The notes under the pieces: model-generated
Seen by the model: only the letters and a program-made list of their open reading frames with translations
Told to the model about the DNA's origin: nothing
Databases searched by the model: none
Origin: Gemmatimonadota bacterium
Lineage (GTDB): Bacteria; Gemmatimonadota; Gemmatimonadetes; Longimicrobiales; RSA9
Direction of reading: 5' to 3'
NCBI GenBank assembly: GCA_017881445.1
Contig: JADGQX010000012.1
Span: forward strand, 1 to 38,494
DNA: 38,494 bases
Part shown: piece after piece, positions 1-7,869 of the stretch
Position numbering within the stretch: position 1 is the first letter of the stretch
Layout: every line of letters begins with the position of its first letter
Made by a program: the position numbers and the translations under genes

Positions 1-451
1 CGCGCAGGTCGCCCAGCGTGAAGCGCAGCTCGCCGGGCAGCGTGCCGAGCCACTCGCGGTTGGCGGCGCTCGTGTTGGCGTAGGTGTAGCGGTAGGACAA
101 CGAGGCGAAGTAATTGTCGCGCGGGTCCGTATATCCGCACTGGCAGTCGTCGAGACCCCGGGCCAGGCTGTCGTCGTAATTGCCGCGGATGACATGAACG
201 CCGGCGTCACGCAGCAGCGGGAAGACGCGGTCGGGGTGGGGGCCGAACGCGCCCAGGTCACCCAGGCAGACGAAGGCTTCGGCCCCGCGGGCACGGGCGT
301 CGTCGAGGGCGGCGGCCAGGGCCAGGTGATTCGAGTACACGCCGCCGAAGACGGCCACGCGTTTGAGGCTGGGGCTGGGGCTGAGGCTGAGGCTGAGGCT
401 GAGCCTGGGGCTGAGGCTGGGGGCGCCCTCGGCGCCCGGGCGCGGATTCAC
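1..451 (-). CDS. Metallophosphoesterase family protein (3' end outside window)
   Basis: Reverse-complement translation gives a calcineurin-like phosphoesterase fold that runs off the left edge. Visible are the GDLGAFG segment (motif II, GDxxxxG) and RGNYDD (motif III, GNxD). Motif I reads GGVYSN where the family normally has GDxHxN, so the Asp and His metal ligands are replaced by Gly and Tyr. A Cys pair occurs in DDCQCGYTD. The chosen GTG start overlaps the TGA of the upstream radical SAM gene (GTGA), implying translational coupling. It would add a low-complexity Ser/Leu/Pro N-terminus encoded by a hexamer repeat. A GTG at 358 just before the first beta strand (VAVFGG) is the alternative start. 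Substrate unknown. The pairing with a radical SAM gene suggests a joint pathway. Confidence 0.75.
   Translation of the reverse strand, partial: MNPRPGAEGAPSLSPRLSLSLSLSPSPSLKRVAVFGGVYSNHLALAAALDDARARGAEAFVCLGDLGAFGPHPDRVFPLLRDAGVHVIRGNYDDSLARGLDDCQCGYTDPRDNYFASLSYRYTYANTSAANREWLGTLPGELRFTLGDLR
363..420. repeat. Hexanucleotide (GGCTGA/GGCTGG) tandem repeat
   Basis: About nine imperfect copies of GGCTGA or GGCTGG in a row. On the minus strand they lie between the GTGA start/stop overlap and the first conserved residues of the metallophosphoesterase, and would be read as alternating Ser-Leu/Ser-Pro. Because the unit is six bases, copy-number change keeps the frame. The same unit recurs right after the S9 peptidase stop near 20263. 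Confidence 0.85.
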
Positions 452-1458
452 GAGTCTCTCGCGGCGGACGAGGGATTGGCGCAGATGGAGCCGCTCTGCC
501 AGCAGGTGTAGCAGGCGGGCTCCGAGAGGGCGGCGGGGCGCGCGGCAGCGCCCGCCAGTGTATCGCCCAGGCGTGCGCCGGGCGAGTCGAGCAGGATGGG
601 GCAGGTCCAGACGCCGCGCGCCGTAACCAGGCGCGCCCGGGTGCAGAGCAGGCGGTCGAGGTCGAAACCGTGCAGCATCTCGTGGGTGACGCGCTCCTCG
701 GGCGCGTAGCCCCGGCTGCGGCTGGCCTCTTCACCCATGTACAATGCTGGCAATATCTTAACGCGTGGGCGCCCGTAGCCGACAGAGCGGAGCAGGCCCT
801 GGAACGCGCCCAGGACCCGATCGCCATCCTCGTCGGGCCAGCTCTGCATGGCGGTGACGATGGGCAGGAAGCCCGCGGCGACCAGGCGCTGGATCCCCTG
901 CACCGCTCGCTGGAAGGCGCCGTCGCCGCGGATGGCGTCGTTGCTCTCGGCAGTGACGCCGTCCAGGCTGATGCGGAGCTCCAGCGAGTAGGGCGAGGCG
1001 GCGGCGGCGCGGGCCAGGGCGTCCACCACGCGCGGCACCAGCAGGGTGCCGTTGCTCAGGACGGTGGCGGGCCCGTAGGCGAGGGCGTCCGCGAGGATGG
1101 GCACCATGTACCGGTGCATGAAGGGCTCCCCGCCGGTGAAGTAGTACTCCTTCACGCCCAGCTCCACCGACTCCTCGAGGGCGGCGGCCACACGGTCGCG
1201 ATCGATGAACCAGAAGCTGTCGTTGTGCGGGTTGCAGGAGATGAAGCAGTGCTTGCACTTCAGGTTGCAGATGGTGCCCGCGACCTGGAACCAGAGCTGG
1301 TCCAGCGCCGTAAGCGGGACCGTGGGTGCTGCGTCGGGGGGCTGCGTGCCGCGCAGGGGCGCGGGTCCAGGCGGAGCGGCGGGCGCGGCGCCGGCAGGAG
1401 GCGCGGCCGAAGCGGCCGACGGCGGCGTGGGGCCGTGAATGAGCGAGTGCCGCGGCAA
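448..1458 (-). CDS. Radical SAM protein
   Basis: The protein of 336 aa carries the radical SAM signature CNLKCKHC (CxxxCxxC, Cys 64/68/71 from the start chosen here), which binds the [4Fe-4S] cluster that cleaves S-adenosylmethionine. It is followed by the YYFTGGEPF (GGEP) motif and a partial TIM barrel. C-terminal cysteines (WTCPILL and CYTCWQSGSIC) resemble a short SPASM/twitch region that could hold an auxiliary cluster. The ORF track starts at 1632, but no Shine-Dalgarno is seen there. A TTG at 1458 has AGGAG five bases upstream and is preferred. The first ~50 residues are Ala/Pro-rich linker. The gene is GTGA-coupled to the metallophosphoesterase and divergent from the FAD reductase operon. 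Substrate not predictable. Confidence 0.85.
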   Translation of the reverse strand: MPRHSLIHGPTPPSAASAAPPAGAAPAAPPGPAPLRGTQPPDAAPTVPLTALDQLWFQVAGTICNLKCKHCFISCNPHNDSFWFIDRDRVAAALEESVELGVKEYYFTGGEPFMHRYMVPILADALAYGPATVLSNGTLLVPRVVDALARAAAASPYSLELRISLDGVTAESNDAIRGDGAFQRAVQGIQRLVAAGFLPIVTAMQSWPDEDGDRVLGAFQGLLRSVGYGRPRVKILPALYMGEEASRSRGYAPEERVTHEMLHGFDLDRLLCTRARLVTARGVWTCPILLDSPGARLGDTLAGAAARPAALSEPACYTCWQSGSICANPSSAARDS

Positions 1459-1706
1459 ACGGTTCTCCTGCGGGACGATACGCGAGCGCCACCCGGGGAG
1501 GAGACGCCGTGGCGGCGTCGACCGGCGGGCGGCGCCGGGACCGGGGAATCTTGCGGGCGGCGCCGCCGGGCGCCATGGTCCCTGCGCGCAAGAAACCAGC
1601 CCCGGGTGGGAGCCCCGTCCCCGGCACGGCACTTTCCGGAAGGCGCGTGTCGGCTGGCGGCGCTCACGAGGGGATTGTGCGTCGTGCTCCTTCGGGGGGA
1701 GTGACC

Positions 1707-3110
1707 GTGGAACATTACGACATTCTCGCGATCGGCGGCGGCACGGCCGGGCTGGTCACGGCCGCGGGAGCCGCGGGTCTGGGGGCGCGCGCCGCGCTGA
1801 TCGAGCGGGCACGCATGGGCGGGGACTGCCTGTGGTTCGGGTGCGTGCCGTCCAAGGCGCTGCTCGCTTCGGCGCGGGCGGTGCGGGACGCGCGGCGCGC
1901 TGCGCACCTGGGCGTGGCGATGCGCGAGGTGGCCGTGGACTTTCCTCGTGTGATGGCCCGGGTACGGGAGGCGCAGGAGCGGATCCAGCCGCACGACTCG
2001 CCCGAGCGGTTCCGGGAGCTGGGCGTGGAGGTGGTTTCGGGCACCGCCCGCTTCACCAGCGAGGATGTGGTGACGGTGGACGGCCGGCGCATCTCTGCGC
2101 GCCACATCGTGATCGCGACCGGTTCCCGGCCGAGCGTGCCCGCGATCGCGGGGCTCGATTCGGTGCCGTACCTCACCAACGAATCCGTCTTCAACCTGGA
2201 GCAGCTGCCGGCATCGCTGGTAGTCATCGGGGGCGGGCCCATCGGCCTGGAGCTGGGACAGGCGCTGGCACTGCTCGGCTGCGCCGTGACCGTCGTCGAG
2301 GCCTTGCCCCGCATCGCCGCGGAAGAGGACGAGGAGATGGCGGCGCTGCTGCGCGCGACGCTGGAGAGCGACGGCGTCGCCATCCGGACCGGTGCGTCGG
2401 TGTCGAGCGTGGAGCCCGCGGGCTGCGGCGTGGCTTTGTGCGCAGGGGGCGTGCGCCTGGAGGCGGAGCGGCTGCTGCTGGCTACCGGGCGCTCGCCTGC
2501 GGTGGCCGGGCTGGAGCTGGACGCCGCGGGGGTGGAGGCCGGCCCGAACGGCATCGTCGTGGACCGGCGGCTGCGGACCACGGCGTCTCGCATCTGGGCG
2601 GCGGGAGATGTGGTCGGGCCGCTCCGCTTCACGCACGTGGCGGACTACCAGGCGCGGCTGGTGTTGCGCAATGCGCTGTTCCCCTTCTCCCGGTCCGTGG
2701 ACTACGCCGCGGTGCCGCGCGTGATCTACACGGAGCCGGAGCTGGCGCGCATCGGGCTGACGGAAGCGGAAGCACGGGAGCGGCAAGGCGACGATGTGCG
2801 CGTCTGGCGGCGTCCGTTCGCGGACGCGGACCGGGCCATCGCGGACGAGCGCACGGAAGGGATGGTGAAGCTGGTGGCGGATCGGCGGGGGCGGCTGCTG
2901 GGCGCCCACATCCTGGGTCACGGCGCCGGCAGCATGATCGGCCAGCTGGCCCTCGCCATGCGCAACGGCCTGGGCCTGGCCCATATCGCCGAGACGATCC
3001 TGCCCTACCCGACGTACCCCGAGGCGGTCAAGCAGGCGGCGGAGCTGCAGCAGCGGGAGCGGCTGCGCGGGCTGACCGCGCGCATCGTACGCACCCTGGT
3101 CCGGCGCTAG
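1707..3110 (+). CDS. FAD-dependent pyridine nucleotide-disulfide oxidoreductase (mercuric reductase/Lpd-like)
   Basis: 467 aa. The N-terminal FAD-binding motif GGGTAGL is followed by GGDCLWFGCVPSK, the CX4C redox-active disulfide (Cys41/Cys46). A second Rossmann motif, VVIGGGPIGLELG, binds NAD(P)H, and AAGDV marks the second FAD contact. The dimerisation domain ends with YPTYPEAVKQ instead of the HPT-SE dyad of dihydrolipoamide dehydrogenase. There is no NmerA domain or C-terminal Cys pair, so true mercuric reductase activity is unlikely. GTG 1707 is chosen because GGGGGA lies six bases upstream; GTG 1701 is possible. It leads a tight operon with a glycosyltransferase (1-nt gap) and a selenoprotein, so it may supply electrons to the latter (inference). 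Confidence 0.9.
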   Translation: MEHYDILAIGGGTAGLVTAAGAAGLGARAALIERARMGGDCLWFGCVPSKALLASARAVRDARRAAHLGVAMREVAVDFPRVMARVREAQERIQPHDSPERFRELGVEVVSGTARFTSEDVVTVDGRRISARHIVIATGSRPSVPAIAGLDSVPYLTNESVFNLEQLPASLVVIGGGPIGLELGQALALLGCAVTVVEALPRIAAEEDEEMAALLRATLESDGVAIRTGASVSSVEPAGCGVALCAGGVRLEAERLLLATGRSPAVAGLELDAAGVEAGPNGIVVDRRLRTTASRIWAAGDVVGPLRFTHVADYQARLVLRNALFPFSRSVDYAAVPRVIYTEPELARIGLTEAEARERQGDDVRVWRRPFADADRAIADERTEGMVKLVADRRGRLLGAHILGHGAGSMIGQLALAMRNGLGLAHIAETILPYPTYPEAVKQAAELQQRERLRGLTARIVRTLVRR

Positions 3111-3111
3111 C

Positions 3112-3816
3112 ATGGCCACCACCGAGCCTCGCGTCTCCTTCGTCATCCCCACGCTGGAAGAGGCCGAGCACCTGTTCGGACTGCTGGCCGACCTGCGCGG
3201 CTTCCCCCTGGCGCACGAGGTGATCGTGGCCGATGGCGGCAGTCGCGACGGTACGGCGGCGCGGGCGGCGGCGCTGGGCGCCCGGGTGGTCACGGCGCCG
3301 AAGGGACGTGGGCGACAGCTGCGCCAGGGCGCGGGCGCCGCCCGCGCCGCCGTCCTCTGCTTCCTGCATGCCGACGTGCGCCTGGACGCGGCCGCACTGC
3401 GCGCGCTGGCCGGCGCCGCCGGGCAGGGAGGCGCGTGGGCGCTCCGGTTGCGCATTGCCGCTCCAGGCTGGCGCTTCCGCACGGTGGAGCGCGGCGCCAA
3501 CCTGCGCGCCCGCGCCGGCTTACCCTTCGGTGACCAGGGGTTGCTCCTGCCCCGGACCCTCTACGAGGCCGCGGGCGGGTACGCCGAGCTGCCCATCATG
3601 GAGGACGTGGCGCTGGTACGGACGCTGGCGCGGCTGGGCGAGCCTGTGCGGCTGCTGGGGGCAGCCGCCAGCGTGTCGGCGCGGCGCTGGTGCCGGGACG
3701 GCGTACTGGCGCGGACCGTCCGCAACTGGCTGCTGCTGGCGCGCTTCCTCCTGGGCACGCCCGCCGAGCGGCTCGCCTCCCACTATCCTCCCCACTCGCC
3801 GGGATCCCGTGGCTGA
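3112..3816 (+). CDS. Family 2 glycosyltransferase, TIGR04283-like
   Basis: 234 aa with a GT-A fold. It opens with VSFVIPTLEEAEHL and shows VIVADGGSRDGT (nucleotide-sugar binding), KGRGRQLRQGAG, and the DXD-like FLHADVRL. This combination is typical of the TIGR04283 group, annotated as arsenosugar-biosynthesis glycosyltransferases, although most members lie in other contexts. The C-terminal part holds GDQGLLLPRTLYEAAGGY and a hydrophobic segment around WLLLARFLLG that may touch the membrane. It starts one base after the upstream stop and overlaps the start of the selenoprotein gene by eight bases, so all three are probably one transcript. The arsenic link is a family label only; no arsenic methyltransferase is present here. 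Confidence 0.85.
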   Translation: MATTEPRVSFVIPTLEEAEHLFGLLADLRGFPLAHEVIVADGGSRDGTAARAAALGARVVTAPKGRGRQLRQGAGAARAAVLCFLHADVRLDAAALRALAGAAGQGGAWALRLRIAAPGWRFRTVERGANLRARAGLPFGDQGLLLPRTLYEAAGGYAELPIMEDVALVRTLARLGEPVRLLGAAASVSARRWCRDGVLARTVRNWLLLARFLLGTPAERLASHYPPHSPGSRG

Positions 3817-4540
3817 GTTCTCATCGTTGCCCCTCAAGTACCGGGCGTACATGGCCGTGTACCGCTGGCGGCGGATCGATCCCGTGCCGTGGGCGGAGCT
3901 GCGCCGCCCGCTGGCGAGCGCCCGGGTGGCGCTGGTCACCTCCGCCGGCTTCTATCGGCCCGGGATCGACGAGCCCTTCCGCCGGATCACGGGCGGCGAC
4001 TCGAGCTTCCGGGCGCTGCCCGACGACGTGGACCCGCGCTCGCTGGTGCTGGGGCAGATCAGCGATTCCTTCGACCACGGGCCGGCCACGGCGGACCCGA
4101 ACGTCGCCTTCCCGCTGCCGTGGCTGCACCAGATGGCGGCGGCAGGCGAGATCGGGGAGTCCGCGCCCCGGCACCTGAGCTTCAACGGCTCGATCACCGC
4201 CCCGGAGCGCCTGGTCCGGGACACGGGCCCGCGCGCGGCGCAGCTGCTGGTGCAGGACGGCGTGGACGCGGCCGTGCTCGTACCCATATGACCCATGTGC
4301 ACGCAGGCGGTCGCCTTGCTCGCGGGAGTCATGGAATCACGAGGCATTGCCACGGCGTGCGTCGCGCTGGTGAAGCACGTGGCGGAGGCGGTGCGCCCGC
4401 CGCGCGCGCTGGCCGTGCCCTTCCCCTTCGGAGAGGCCCTCGGCCCCGCCGGCGACGCGGCGACGCAGCTGCGCGTGCTGCGCGCGGCGCTGCGCCTGCT
4501 GGAGTCGCCGGGTCCCCCGCCGGTGCTGGAGGACGCATAG
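3809..4540 (+). CDS. GrdB-family selenoprotein (in-frame UGA = selenocysteine)
   Basis: Reading through the TGA at 4289-4291 joins two ORF-track pieces in the same frame into a 243-aa protein. It resembles the selenoprotein B family of glycine/sarcosine/betaine/D-proline reductases. The N-terminal part contains YRPGIDEPF, GDSSFRALP and SDSFDHGP. The redox site reads VPI-U-PMC with Sec at residue 161, the position where relatives have U or C followed by PxC. Downstream, ALVKHVAEAVRPPRAL and VPFPFGEALG continue the family consensus, so the UGA is not a terminus. GTG 3809 overlaps the glycosyltransferase stop. A SECIS-like hairpin follows the UGA. It is much shorter than GrdB of clostridia, and the substrate is unknown. 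SelA/B/C lie outside the window. Confidence 0.85.
4292..4334 (+). promoter_or_regulatory. Bacterial SECIS element
   Basis: Directly after the UGA, GCAGGC pairs with GCC-T-TGC (4303-4319) around a GGUC apical loop, with a single bulged U. The loop begins at +18 from the UGA. In E. coli fdhF the GGUC loop lies at about +19 and also sits on a stem with a bulged U, although on the other arm. An outer helix, CCATG (4293-4297) with CATGG (4330-4334), could close the structure. The element is within the coding sequence, as expected for bacterial SelB-recognised SECIS. Confidence 0.75.
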
Positions 4541-4693
4541 CGGCGGGCGAGCCGCGCCGCCCGGGCGCGCGGGCGCAAGGGGGAGCCGCGGGCAGGCGAG
4601 AGGCTCGCATTATGCATTCGGGGGTGCCGCTCAGCCACGCGCAGCGGCGGTGAACGACCGCATAAACACGGCACTGGAACGGGGATTGACCGC

Positions 4694-5905
4694 TTGAAAT
4701 CGAGCCGGCAGCTGACCGGGGCGGCCCAGGCTCCCGCGGGCACCGCGCCACAGATCACGAAGGGAGCGTGGTCCGCCGCGACCGGGAACCAGGAAGGCTC
4801 CCACGATGCCCTGTACCGCCTGCTGGTGGACACGGTCCGGGACTATGCCATCTTCGCGCTGGATCCCGAGGGACGGGTCCTGACCTGGAACAACGGCGCG
4901 GAGCGGATCAAGGGCTACACGGCCAGCGAGATCATCGGGCGCCACTTCTCGGTGTTCTATCCCGCGGACTTGATCGCGAGCGGACACCCGGCCATGGAGC
5001 TGGAGATCGCGGCGCGAGAGGGCCGTTTCGAGGAGGAAGGCTGGCGGGTCCGCAAGGATGGCACCGAGTTCTGGGCCAACGTGGTCATTACCGCGCTCCA
5101 CCAGGCCGACGGTGAGCCGATCGGCTTCGCCAAGGTGACCCGCGACCTGACCGAGCGACGCGCAGCGCAGGAGCGAGCGCTGGAGAACGCGAAGCGCGTG
5201 GCGGAAGTGGAGGCGGCGAACCGGGCCAAGAGCGAGTTCCTCGCCACCATGTCGCACGAGCTGCGCACGCCCTTGAACGCCATCGGCGGGTACGCGGACC
5301 TTTTGCTGGCCGGCGTGCGCGGCCCGCTGGCGCCGACGCAGCGGGAGGACCTGGTCCGGATCCGCCGGAGCCAGCAGCACCTGCTAGGCATCATCAACGA
5401 CCTGCTGAACTTCGGCCGCCTCGAAGCGGGCAGGATCTCCTACCAGATCGCCCGGGTGCCGCTGGTCGAGGTCGCAGAGGCGATCGCGCCCATGGTGGAG
5501 CCGCAGGCGGCCGCACGAGGCGTGGCGGTCGAGGTCGACCCGTGCCAGCCCGACGTCGTCGCCCTGGCCGATCGCGCCAAGGTCGAGCAGATCGCGCTGA
5601 ACCTGCTGGGAAACGCCGTCAAGTTCACGCCCGCCGGCGGCCGGATCAGCGCCGCCTGCTCCGTGGACGGCGAGCGCGTCTACCTGGACGTACGCGACTC
5701 CGGCGTCGGCATCCCGCCGGAGAAGCTGGAAGTCATTTTCGAGCCTTTCGTGCAGCTCAACCGGACGCTGACCACCGGGCTCGAGGGCACCGGTCTCGGC
5801 CTGAGCATCAGCCGGGACCTCGCCCGCGCCATGGGCGGGGACCTCGAGGTCGAGAGCGAGGTGGGCCGCGGCTCCCTCTTCCGGCTCGTGCTGCCGAAGG
5901 CCTGA
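4694..5905 (+). CDS. PAS-domain sensor histidine kinase
   Basis: 403 aa, soluble (no membrane span). A PAS domain (~35-155: YAIFALDPEGRVLTWNNGAE, GYTASEIIGR) is followed by a coiled linker, a HisKA domain with MSHELRTPLNAI (phospho-acceptor His188), and a HATPase_c domain with N-box NLLGNAVKFTPAG, DSGVGIP and GTGLGLSI. No receiver domain is attached and no response regulator lies next to it, so it is an orphan kinase here. The start is TTG with a weak GGGGA about ten bases upstream; no in-frame ATG lies before the PAS domain. It converges with the DUF302 gene. Confidence 0.92.
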   Translation: MKSSRQLTGAAQAPAGTAPQITKGAWSAATGNQEGSHDALYRLLVDTVRDYAIFALDPEGRVLTWNNGAERIKGYTASEIIGRHFSVFYPADLIASGHPAMELEIAAREGRFEEEGWRVRKDGTEFWANVVITALHQADGEPIGFAKVTRDLTERRAAQERALENAKRVAEVEAANRAKSEFLATMSHELRTPLNAIGGYADLLLAGVRGPLAPTQREDLVRIRRSQQHLLGIINDLLNFGRLEAGRISYQIARVPLVEVAEAIAPMVEPQAAARGVAVEVDPCQPDVVALADRAKVEQIALNLLGNAVKFTPAGGRISAACSVDGERVYLDVRDSGVGIPPEKLEVIFEPFVQLNRTLTTGLEGTGLGLSISRDLARAMGGDLEVESEVGRGSLFRLVLPKA

Positions 5906-5941
5906 GCCGCCTGCCGGGCGACGACGATGGCTGAATTCCTC

Positions 5942-6352
5942 TCAGGACGCCACCGCCGCCAGCGCCCGCTCCAGTCGCGCCCTCACTTCCGACGCCAACG
6001 CCTCGATCGCGGCGTTGCCCGTAAGCTTCAGCGCCGCCTCCGGGTCCATGGCCGCCACTACGCTCGTCCCGGGCTCGTCCCCCGCGTACACCACCACGTT
6101 GCACGGAAGCAGCAGACCTATGTCCCGCTCCGCCTGCAGCGCCTGGTAGGCATAGGGCGGGTTGCATGCCCCCAGGATCACATAGGGCCGGAAGTCCACG
6201 TCCAGCTTCTTGCGCAGAGTCGCGCGCACGTCGATCTCCGTCAGCACGCCGAACCCTTCCTTCGCCAACTCGGCACGCGTGCGCTCCACCGCCTCCTCGT
6301 ACGGCAGCGGCACGGCCGTGGAGAAGCCGTAGCGTGTAGTTTGCGTCAGCAT
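5942..6352 (-). CDS. DUF302 family protein
   Basis: 136 aa. The sequence shows the DUF302 pattern: a strand-helix start (YGFSTAVPLPYEEAVERT), LAKEGFGVLTEIDVRATL, a conserved VILGACNPPYAYQAL with a Cys, and GLLLPCNVVVY with a second Cys. The family has no settled biochemistry. Structures suggest a dimeric ligand- or metal-binding fold, and neighbours are often redox or sulfur genes. ATG 6352 is chosen over the longer ORF because GGAG lies seven bases upstream and homology begins there. It is divergent from the FAD oxidoreductase at 6469, with which it shares a 116-bp promoter region. Confidence 0.88.
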   Translation of the reverse strand: MLTQTTRYGFSTAVPLPYEEAVERTRAELAKEGFGVLTEIDVRATLRKKLDVDFRPYVILGACNPPYAYQALQAERDIGLLLPCNVVVYAGDEPGTSVVAAMDPEAALKLTGNAAIEALASEVRARLERALAAVAS

Positions 6353-6468
6353 GTGGCACTCCGGTGTCCAGGGGGTGCAGATTGAGCCAAGCGACCGGGG
6401 CATAACGCGGACCGTCCGGCCAGGGCCCATTACTATATAACTACAGAGTCGAGAATGGAAGGCGTTGA
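6353..6468. promoter_or_regulatory. Divergent promoter region
   Basis: An AT-rich patch (TACTATATAAC, 6431-6441) stands out in otherwise GC-rich sequence and looks like a -10 element, with no obvious -35. It lies about 30 bases before the GTG of the FAD oxidoreductase, whose Shine-Dalgarno is GGAAGG at 6457-6462. The same gap must carry the DUF302 promoter. Confidence 0.45.
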
Positions 6469-7869
6469 GTGAGCAGGGCGATCGTGGTGATCGGGGCGGG
6501 ACCCGCGGGGATCGCGGCGGCGATAGCGGCGGCGGAGGCAGGGGCGCGAGTGACGCTGGTCTCGGATGAGCCGGCGGGGGGCCGGGCGAACTGGCACAGC
6601 ATGGGGCCGAGCAAGATCTGGCTGGCGGCGGTGGAGGCCTACGAGCAAGCCGTGGGGGCGCTGGCGATGGGTCTGACGGTGGAAGCGGTTCCGCCGCAGG
6701 GGGAGCTGGTGCTGGCGCGGATCCGGGACCTGTCGGCGCGCTGGAGCACGCGGCAGGCGGAAGCGCTGAGCCTGGCGGGGGTGGAGTGGCTGGATGGGTT
6801 TGCGTCCTTCGACGGACCGGGCCAGGTGAAGGTGCAGGACCGGGCGGGATTGGCGACGGAACCGCTTCGGCCGGATGCGGTGATCCTGGCGACGGGATCG
6901 GTGCCGCAGTTCACGGACATCCTGAGGCCGGACGGGGAGCGGGTTCTGGCCACGCGCTTCGCGGGCAAGCTGGAGGAGATACCGCGGGACGTGGTGGTGA
7001 TCGGGGGTGGGGCGACCGGAGCGGAGTTCGCCTACCTGTTCGACTCGCTGGGCGCCGAAGTCACCTGGATGCTGGACGAGCGGGCGGTGCTGCCGGAGTA
7101 TCCGCCGGAGGCATCGGCGCTGCTGGTGGAAGCGCTGGACCGGCGCGGGGTGCGGCGGGTGGTGGGACCGGCGACGCGGGTGGACCGGGGTGGGCGCGGC
7201 GTGGTGGTGATCGGCCAGGACGGCAAGCGCTACGCGGCGCACACGGCGTTCCTGGCCATGGGGCGCGTGCCGGCGCTGACGGGACTGGCGATCGAGACGA
7301 TCGGGCTGGCGCCGCGCTCCGACGGGACGCTCTGGACCGATGGGTACGGCCGCACGGAGGCGGCCGACGTCTATGCCGTGGGCGACGTCGCCGGGCCACC
7401 AATGCTGGCGAATTACGGTGAGGCGCAGGGCCGCGTCGCCGGGCTGCACGCGGCCGGGCTGCCGGTGTCGGGGTTCCGCCCGGAGTGCGTGGTGCACGCG
7501 GTCTACACCTCGCCCCAGATCGCGAAGGTCGGCGACGCCGAGGGCGTGGCCGGCATCGGGCATCCGGGGCGGATCATCCGGGTGCGCGTGCCCTTCCACG
7601 CGGGGCTGCACGCCCTGCTGCACCCCGGGACGGGGTGGCTCGAGCTCGTGCTCGAGCGCCCGGAGGGACGCATCATCGGCGGCTGGGCCGTCGGGCCCAC
7701 CGCCGCCGACTCGCTGGCGCCGATCGCACTCGCCATCCGGCTCCGGGCCACGGCGGAGCAGATGGCCGAAGTCGCGCCCGCGGTCCCAACCGCGAGCGAG
7801 CTGCCGTTCATGGCCGCCCGCGAGGCGGTCCGCGTCAACGGCGACATCGACGCACCCACCCGGCAGTAG
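6469..7869 (+). CDS. FAD/NAD-dependent oxidoreductase of the Lpd/SthA fold lacking the redox disulfide
   Basis: 466 aa with the full pyridine nucleotide-disulfide reductase fold: FAD motif GAGPAGIAAAIAAAE, NAD(P) motif VVIGGGATGAEFAYLF, and YAVGDVAGPPML for FAD, then a dimerisation domain. Where the family has the CX4C disulfide followed by PSK, this protein reads GGRANWHSMGPSK, so both cysteines are absent. It therefore cannot do dithiol-disulfide exchange at that site. A transhydrogenase-like, NAD(P)H oxidase-like or quinone-directed activity is more likely (inference). GTG start with GGAAGG six bases upstream. It is divergent from the DUF302 gene, and 328 bp of gene-free DNA follow. Confidence 0.88.
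   Translation: MSRAIVVIGAGPAGIAAAIAAAEAGARVTLVSDEPAGGRANWHSMGPSKIWLAAVEAYEQAVGALAMGLTVEAVPPQGELVLARIRDLSARWSTRQAEALSLAGVEWLDGFASFDGPGQVKVQDRAGLATEPLRPDAVILATGSVPQFTDILRPDGERVLATRFAGKLEEIPRDVVVIGGGATGAEFAYLFDSLGAEVTWMLDERAVLPEYPPEASALLVEALDRRGVRRVVGPATRVDRGGRGVVVIGQDGKRYAAHTAFLAMGRVPALTGLAIETIGLAPRSDGTLWTDGYGRTEAADVYAVGDVAGPPMLANYGEAQGRVAGLHAAGLPVSGFRPECVVHAVYTSPQIAKVGDAEGVAGIGHPGRIIRVRVPFHAGLHALLHPGTGWLELVLERPEGRIIGGWAVGPTAADSLAPIALAIRLRATAEQMAEVAPAVPTASELPFMAAREAVRVNGDIDAPTRQ

Noticed and set aside
258-827. ORF with a QPQPQP run
   Set aside because: It is the hexamer repeat read in the wrong frame; the same DNA is explained by the radical SAM and metallophosphoesterase genes.
1707-3110. True mercuric reductase (mer operon)
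   Set aside because: No MerR, MerT or MerP is nearby, the NmerA domain and C-terminal Cys pair are missing, and the C-terminal dyad region differs.
1260-3500. 746-aa minus-strand ORF and similar giant ORFs (14904-18149, 18159-20291, 32819-35287, 6433-8367, 7979-9982)
   Set aside because: They are antisense or out-of-frame to well-supported genes, are rich in Arg/Ala/Pro/His and lack family motifs, as expected for GC-rich shadows.
4289-4291. TGA as a true stop giving a pseudogene or a shorter protein
   Set aside because: Family similarity continues without a shift after the UGA, and a SECIS-like hairpin lies at the right distance.
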